Origin: Spirometra erinaceieuropaei | Lineage: Eukaryota; Platyhelminthes; Cestoda; Diphyllobothriidea; Diphyllobothriidae | NCBI GenBank assembly: GCA_902702965.1 | Contig: CACRXP010000705.1 | Coordinates: 217,020-281,019, forward strand | Length of the DNA: 64,000 bases | Reading direction: 5' to 3' | Shown here: piece by piece, positions 58,180 through 64,000 of the stretch | Position numbering within the stretch: position 1 is the stretch's first letter | Layout of the letters: every line of letters starts with the position of its first letter | Notes under the pieces: model-generated | The model's database searches: none | The model's input: only the letters and a program-made list of their open reading frames with translations | Told to the model about the DNA's origin: nothing | Program-made: the position numbers and the translations under genes

Positions 58180-60200
58180 TTTGTCTACCGACTCACCTGT
58201 CAACCGTCATGTTAATTTGTCTCAGGATTTGCGCGTTTCGTTCACGGCACAATCGCGATCGAAGGTAGGAGCGAATTGGTTAACAGTAACATGCGGGTCG
58301 GCCGCAGCCGCACAAAAAGCCTTCGAGAAACGGGCTTTAAGCGAATTGAGCCACGCATGGAGGGTTGCGCCTATGATATCCCTAACTCTGCAAATAGGTA
58401 CACGAAGTAACTACTTTAAACGTCGGACCTCTTACACGCCCCTAACGGTTAATGCCTACTTTTATTGTTGTATGCCACGCGCATTTTCACCATTATAGGC
58501 ACACCGTTATAAATATCGTTTAAAAACTGAACATGCATTTCTGCCAGTCGACGCATAAACATCCCACTTCTGTCATGATATAGTTTGCATATAATTATTC
58601 GACCTACTTGTTGCACTGTGTAGGCCTGCTTCAATGTTTCATGCCCATCTCACGAATTCATGTGTGCTATTAATGCCACAAACACACTTATTTACTATTG
58701 GGAGATTCACATTCGAGGAACTGGGATTGGTTACACTTGTCGAACGTAGATCTTCATGTCATCTGCAGAGTACGTTAGCATGTTTTTGAAGGGACTAAAA
58801 TCTTTAAATTCTTTAACAAAGTTTTTATAAACCCATTTGCGGCACTTTATGCCAAAATATCGTATATGTGGTCATTTCGCTTGTGCTTTATCATATTTCT
58901 GTCAATATACGATAAACCGACTAAACCAACGTCTACTCACACATGTGGGCTTCATTTAGCTTTTTTAGTAAAATAATTGCGTTGAAGTTGCATTTGAACA
59001 CATTTTGACGAAGCAATCTAGGCGATTTTTGTCTTATAAATGTGCTTATACTGTCAAGCTCAGATTTTCTACGCCGCAAGATCCTAAAAGACGTATATTA
59101 CATCAAACAAGCAAGACCTTCGAGAGAGAATAAACAGGATTACCATCGTAATACAAATAGACTGCATAACCCATTGGTTATTCAGCCTTCAATTTTGTCG
59201 TTCGCCTCTTATTCTCCTTTTCTTTCTCTTGCTGAAATAGCAGCGAATAATTCGGGTATGCATGCCTATCAAATTACATTAATACCTGTTGTTGTCGAAA
59301 AAAAAACCATGTTCTACTCAGGATGCACATTTCTTTAATACAATTTTGTCGCAATGGCAAAGAAACGCTTTACTATGATCCGTGGGTTAATAACTGCTTT
59401 GCGAGATCGCGTCCAACAGTTTCTTCATAAGTCTTTCTCGGATCATATAATTGATATTCATCTAGCTATAAGCAAATCCGCTTCCTTTTGTTACAGTTAG
59501 GTGTATATGCATCACTCACAGTTCGCCGAAACATGTATTTATTCTGAGATGGAGTTACCGTAATGTGTGCATTGAGTCTAAGAAACCTGATCCTTGTTAT
59601 GCATTACGCATCATTCTTAATTTCAAGAATTCTGAAATCTTTTATCCGTTGTCTGCTGCCTGGCAATCATCAAGCTTGCCGAACGAGTTGTGTCATGTAT
59701 TACAAAGCTGTTCCCTGCCAGTTGGCTTCCAACCTCTTATCATTTTTATATTAAGAAAACCGTAGTACCGTGGATGACATCGCTATTGTTGTCCACTCTG
59801 CACTAAGAGAACGTGATACAGATTGCGGTGCATGCATATACAGATTTTATTAATTTCTCATCCGCCATTTATATAATGCAACGCCATACTGCCCCTACCA
59901 ACGATTTCGCCTGCGTCTCTGGAGTCATGATCACATCTTGGATCAGAAATTACTTTGGCAACGGAAACGCAAGCGGAAACACAATCATGTGTCAGTAAAC
60001 TGTGGATTATGTCATACGGAGATTTTTCTTGGCATGTATTTGCAAGACGTTGCAGAAATTACACTGCCGACAAGGACTAATTCCGAGGAACTAACACCAT
60101 AACTCATAATCTTTTATTTTGTGAAGTTTACTTTTTATTTATTATTGCAATAATGCTTGCATATTCGTTGTTGTACATTAACGTAGGGTAGGAGTTTCGG
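58180..60200 (+). repeat. Inverted duplication, right arm
   Basis: Partner of 54800-56460. The spacer of about 1.7 kb holds the Gypsy relic and a direct copy of the 53.7-kb repeat. Confidence 0.7.
59565..59765 (+). CDS. Candidate conserved exon, right arm
   Basis: CIESKKPDPCYALRI, FKNSE, SAAWQSSSLPNELCHVLQSC, SLPVGFQPLI, then stop. In-frame partner of 55516-55304 with the same stop position. Unknown product. Confidence 0.4.
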   Translation: MCIESKKPDPCYALRIILNFKNSEIFYPLSAAWQSSSLPNELCHVLQSCSLPVGFQPLIIFILRKP

Positions 60201-60209
60201 CATAAATCC

Positions 60210-63200
60210 AGGTAAACGCAGTGCTCACTTTCATTTATTTAGTTTGTTCCCCGCCTTCCAAACTCCCTTTATCAGAAATTTCATATGGCATTACTTTACT
60301 CCATACAGCCAATTGTTCTAACGCTGCAAGTAAAAATTGTTGGTCATTTTCAATGACTGTGGTGTTCTTCAAGGCTTCAAAATATATTTTTATTCGTATG
60401 TTTTCTTACTGTTTGTGTAAAAAGCCACGAACGACTTTCTATTAATAAGATAACCTGATGATTTTGCCGTTCACCATCATCTTGAAAATGGCCTTCGTAA
60501 ATGATGTATCCACTGCCAGTTACATTCGTTTAACTATTACACGAAGTCGTTTATTTTCCCTCGCAACTAAGACCCTTTTCATGGAAATCAGTGAACCTCT
60601 TTACGAAATATGGCGTTTACGTTCTAAACATACGCCTCAACCCTAGGTGTGGTGATTTGTACACTCCTTCATTCTTCTTGTCATCTTCCTTATTGTCCAG
60701 TAGCTTTTGCTTTTTTGCTTTAGCTGATATTTATATGACATCTAACCGTACGAATGCTCACATCTTTTGCCAACCTTATTTTCAGTCGTATCATGCAACT
60801 GCACCGTTAAAGGGTTAAGCAAATTGCAGGTCGAATTTCCAGATAATTTCCTTGAATGCCTTTTGCAATACGCGCCGTGGGTTTCAACATATGCCGTTCA
60901 TCTGCATAGCAAAATCCTGTATCGCCGGTCTTGACACGTTATTAAATGTGTAAAAAGACAAATATATTGAAGGTAACACCACACCTGACCACGCGGTTGT
61001 GATTTCTTTCAGTTTTAAGCAATTGGAGATTGAATACCTTGGCTTTTAGACTTTTCATTGAGGAAGATAACTTTTACAAATTTTTTTACCGTGATATTTT
61101 ACCAAATGACGGAATGGGATCTTGAATTGTCAAACGCGTATCCCACCGTAAACGATTCTACTTTTTAAGCTCATTTATCAACTGAGTGACCCTCGGTAGA
61201 CATATAGTCGGTCTAATTCTTTTTTATATAACTAAAACGTTAACTCGGACGTTTAAAACCACGACGGAATATTGCCGGAAAACTTCCAAATATTCTTGTT
61301 GACTGAACAAAATTTTTTCAAACCAGCAAGCTGCATTGCGATATATCACCATTTCAATTATTTCGACGCTTCTGTATTTATGATTATGTGTTTGATAGGA
61401 AAGAGATCGCGCATGTAAAAGCCATATGTTCACTTAAACCGAATGAAGCTTGCGTATACACTTCTCTAGTAACTCTTTCTGTTCTGTAAACGAGATCTTA
61501 GCAGTTATTTTGCGGATCTTGCTTAAGTCTTGTCCGGAATATTATGCGTTGAAAGAAGATACGCATGTAGTAGCTTATGGTCAATTGGCATGGTTGGGAC
61601 GCTTGCATTACGGGTTTTTAGTGAGCTTACGCGGGTAAGTGCGTTTTTGTGGCTCGAAATGTTGTCCATTGCGTGAGGATTGTTTAAATAAACCGGAACT
61701 ACGAAACTTCTAGTTTTTTTTTTACTCGGAGGTATAGCGAGTGCCACTGCACTGGACACACGGAGCTTCATCTCCACAACATGTACCACCTGTCAATAAG
61801 GACTGAAAATTATAGAAAATTCAGCTGAAACAATCCGTATGACCTACATACAACGTCCTTAAATTAAATCATCCCCTATGAAAAGAACAGTTTGCCTTTT
61901 TACCCAAGTACCATTAGTTGGAATGTAGTTTATGTTTCTTACATGTACAGTTTTAAGCGAGTATGCAACTAGAAAATGGCAAAACGTTAAACTAAGTCGG
62001 AATTTCGCATGACAACATTTGGTTCATGACATAACGTGTTGCAGTATCCTTGCGTAGAAGTATTGCTTATATTGCTATTCAAGAAAGCCGGGAAGTATAA
62101 CTCAAAAACGACCAGCACTTGCCACCCAAACCAGCTTTTTATAATGTTTGGAATTGCTAGCATTTTTTGTAAATTTAAAATGCATCGCTGCTGGGTCTGA
62201 ATGTGTGTGCAGTGAATTTAACCTGCCCACGAACATTTATGTGTCATAATGGAGCGAAAGTTTTTTCTTGACGTCAGCTGCAAACATTAGACCGTATTTG
62301 AGGCTAATTAAATCCTGCATTTAAATTTCACTTACCGGTCCTAACTGCGCGCAAACTTATGACTATGTTCTGCTTGTATCATCTGCTGTATGCGAAATTA
62401 ACAAAATAAATAGTACAATCGTCTTTTTTCAATTGTAAATAAAAGATAGAGATAACGTACATGTATTCGGCTACATGTAAATATCTGTTATGTATTATTT
62501 CCTTAACCCTCCCCGTCCCATACAAGAAATTAAGATTATGAACGCAACTGAGTAAGCCTTCTTTTCATGTGCTATTGTTTTATTCCTTATAACCTCAAAA
62601 TTGGAAATTCTGTAGGGCAAATAGCTGATCCCTTATAATTGGTGTCATCATTTGTTTATTAAGGACGCGTCTACAGATCCGAAAAAAACCAATATGAAGC
62701 AAACAATCAACAATCGTTTAAAAAGCAATTTTGTTCAACACGTTTATGAAGCAGAATATTTGACAATGCACTTTGCATTTGTCAGGATATCATGCACTAT
62801 CATAAATGCTCCATAAACAGCCAGTACTTCGCAAAGGTTTTGCAAAATTCAAACCCTGTTTTGAAGCGTACGCTGTTGCTAAAAGCACCTCCGAATTACT
62901 TTATCCGATATAACGTTTGGGGGTTGTAGTGTTCTGAAACAAAGAAAACCTTACAGTTGATGTACAACACTATGCGTTTTGGATAGGCATGCTTGTGTCT
63001 GCTTTTTTTAAACGAATACTTCTACACATAATATTCTGCTACTGCTACTTAGTAATTGATTCCAACAAACAGACTGACGAATTAAAATATGCATTTCTAT
63101 CCTTATTCCACTCATTATTTTCACTGTAATTTGGTTGTTTTAGGTAAACTTAAACTGCGTTTCAAGTGTGCCTTGTTTTTTACTATGTTAAACCGGTTCG

Positions 63201-64000
63201 GTGATTGTAGCCAGGTATTTCCGAACATAGCGTTATACTTTAAAAGATTGATCAGAATACCATATGAATTTAAAAATGGGCTGTCAGCAACACATTTCCC
63301 TGATAACCGTTTTATTATAACTCGCTTTCTGTTTAATAACTAAGCCCGTTTAACAACATTAAATGTCCAAAATACTTACTTCTTAGCATTTTCTTGCGAA
63401 AGAGTCCGTAGTAATCTGAGAAAAAGAAAAATAATTATACGGTAAACTTGGCAAGTTCGTCAGTCTAAGACGACTATTCAACAGTTGTGTGCACTTATGT
63501 GGACGACAGCGATATTCGATAATTGTTCGTGAATGAAGACATTTTAGTAAGACTGTGCATGCTAAGTGTTCGAATTAAAATTAATTGAACAAAATACGAC
63601 ATGACTTCGAACACCATTTTCTTTAAACTTTCACCTAAAGTATAAGGTACCAAGCATCGCGCATGAAATGATTACGTAAGAATACGCAGACTCGGTGACG
63701 ATATTTATAAAAGAGAGAAAACATTTATTTTGCCGCGACGATTATAGGCACATGTGCACTCATTTTAAACATGCGGACAAATAAAAATTTCAAAAAAGTG
63801 TAGGCATGCACAATATTTGATAATCAAAAAAAATTGTAAGATCATGCTTGCATGCCAATTAGCATAACATATAAGGCAGATTTCATAGAGGATTATTGTG
63901 TAATCTACAATGCTATTAGACAAATATTATACTTGAACAATCATTAATTATCCATTAGTATGTTTTTAAATTAGCCAAATAATTCTTAGAATGTAAACCA
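60210..64000. other. Intergenic to window end, nothing recognised
   Basis: 3.8 kb of AT-rich DNA with scattered short open frames on both strands (longest 88 codons at 61523-61789, minus). No domain, tandem repeat or paralogue elsewhere in the window was noticed. Confidence 0.4.

Noticed and set aside
60458..60520. CTGATGA with a downstream TGAAAA, as a possible hammerhead
   Set aside because: Spacing and stems do not fit, and there is no repeat context.

Overview
This window looks like intergene-rich, repeat-rich nuclear DNA from an invertebrate animal, most likely a parasitic flatworm such as a tapeworm. That is an inference from AT-rich DNA, small exons with GT-AG borders, many Penelope-like elements (PLEs) with a GIY-YIG endonuclease, Ty3/Gypsy relics, tRNA-derived SINEs and a short-unit satellite. 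No bacterial-type gene, rRNA gene, functional tRNA gene or CRISPR array was seen.

The most striking feature is a 5.2-kb tandem array (10641-15815) of about 22.3 monomers of 231-232 bp. Each monomer carries a recognisable but partly decayed type I hammerhead ribozyme: CTGATGA, a stem II, (G/A)AAA, a palindromic stem III and a GTC site. Flanking halves pair as stem I with an internal loop. This is the architecture of animal retrozymes, the non-autonomous elements thought to spread as self-cleaved circular RNA. The PLEs here carry their own minimal hammerheads in their terminal repeats (around 5951, 19367, 27763, 34487 and 37140, with a half copy at 28151 and a relic near 40450). So two ribozyme-bearing repeat classes sit side by side.

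Left part (0-31 kb): paralogous blocks dominate. A nine-exon gene for an unknown secreted protein occurs twice on the minus strand (9602-6876 and 25249-22394) with almost identical exon lengths. Its exons were recovered here by comparing the two copies. Neighbouring blocks are also paired (1270-2620 with 26890-28860; 10200-10630 with 30690-31130). One 527-bp PLE insertion (27685-28211) sits in one member of a pair, with an 11-bp target duplication; the other member shows the empty site. A Gypsy RNase H-integrase relic lies at 16200-17340.

Middle (31-43 kb): a PLE graveyard. A minus-strand reverse transcriptase relic (31600-32110) faces a better preserved 5'-truncated PLE (32870-34573). Degraded PLE 3' ends follow at 35009-35640, 36508-37200 and 41490-41630. 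A 0.33-kb tract at 36182 and 38016 is about 98% identical inside otherwise diverged duplicates. tRNA-derived SINEs lie at 42090-42610.

Right part (45-60 kb): local tandem and inverted duplications with short conserved reading-frame blocks suggest fast-evolving small multi-exon genes. They include a signal-peptide exon (45345), tandem blocks 47.7-51.2 kb, a tandem pair at 51.7-52.75 kb, and an inverted duplication (54.8-56.5 against 58.2-60.2 kb) whose spacer holds a Gypsy protease relic. From 60.2 kb to the end nothing was recognised.
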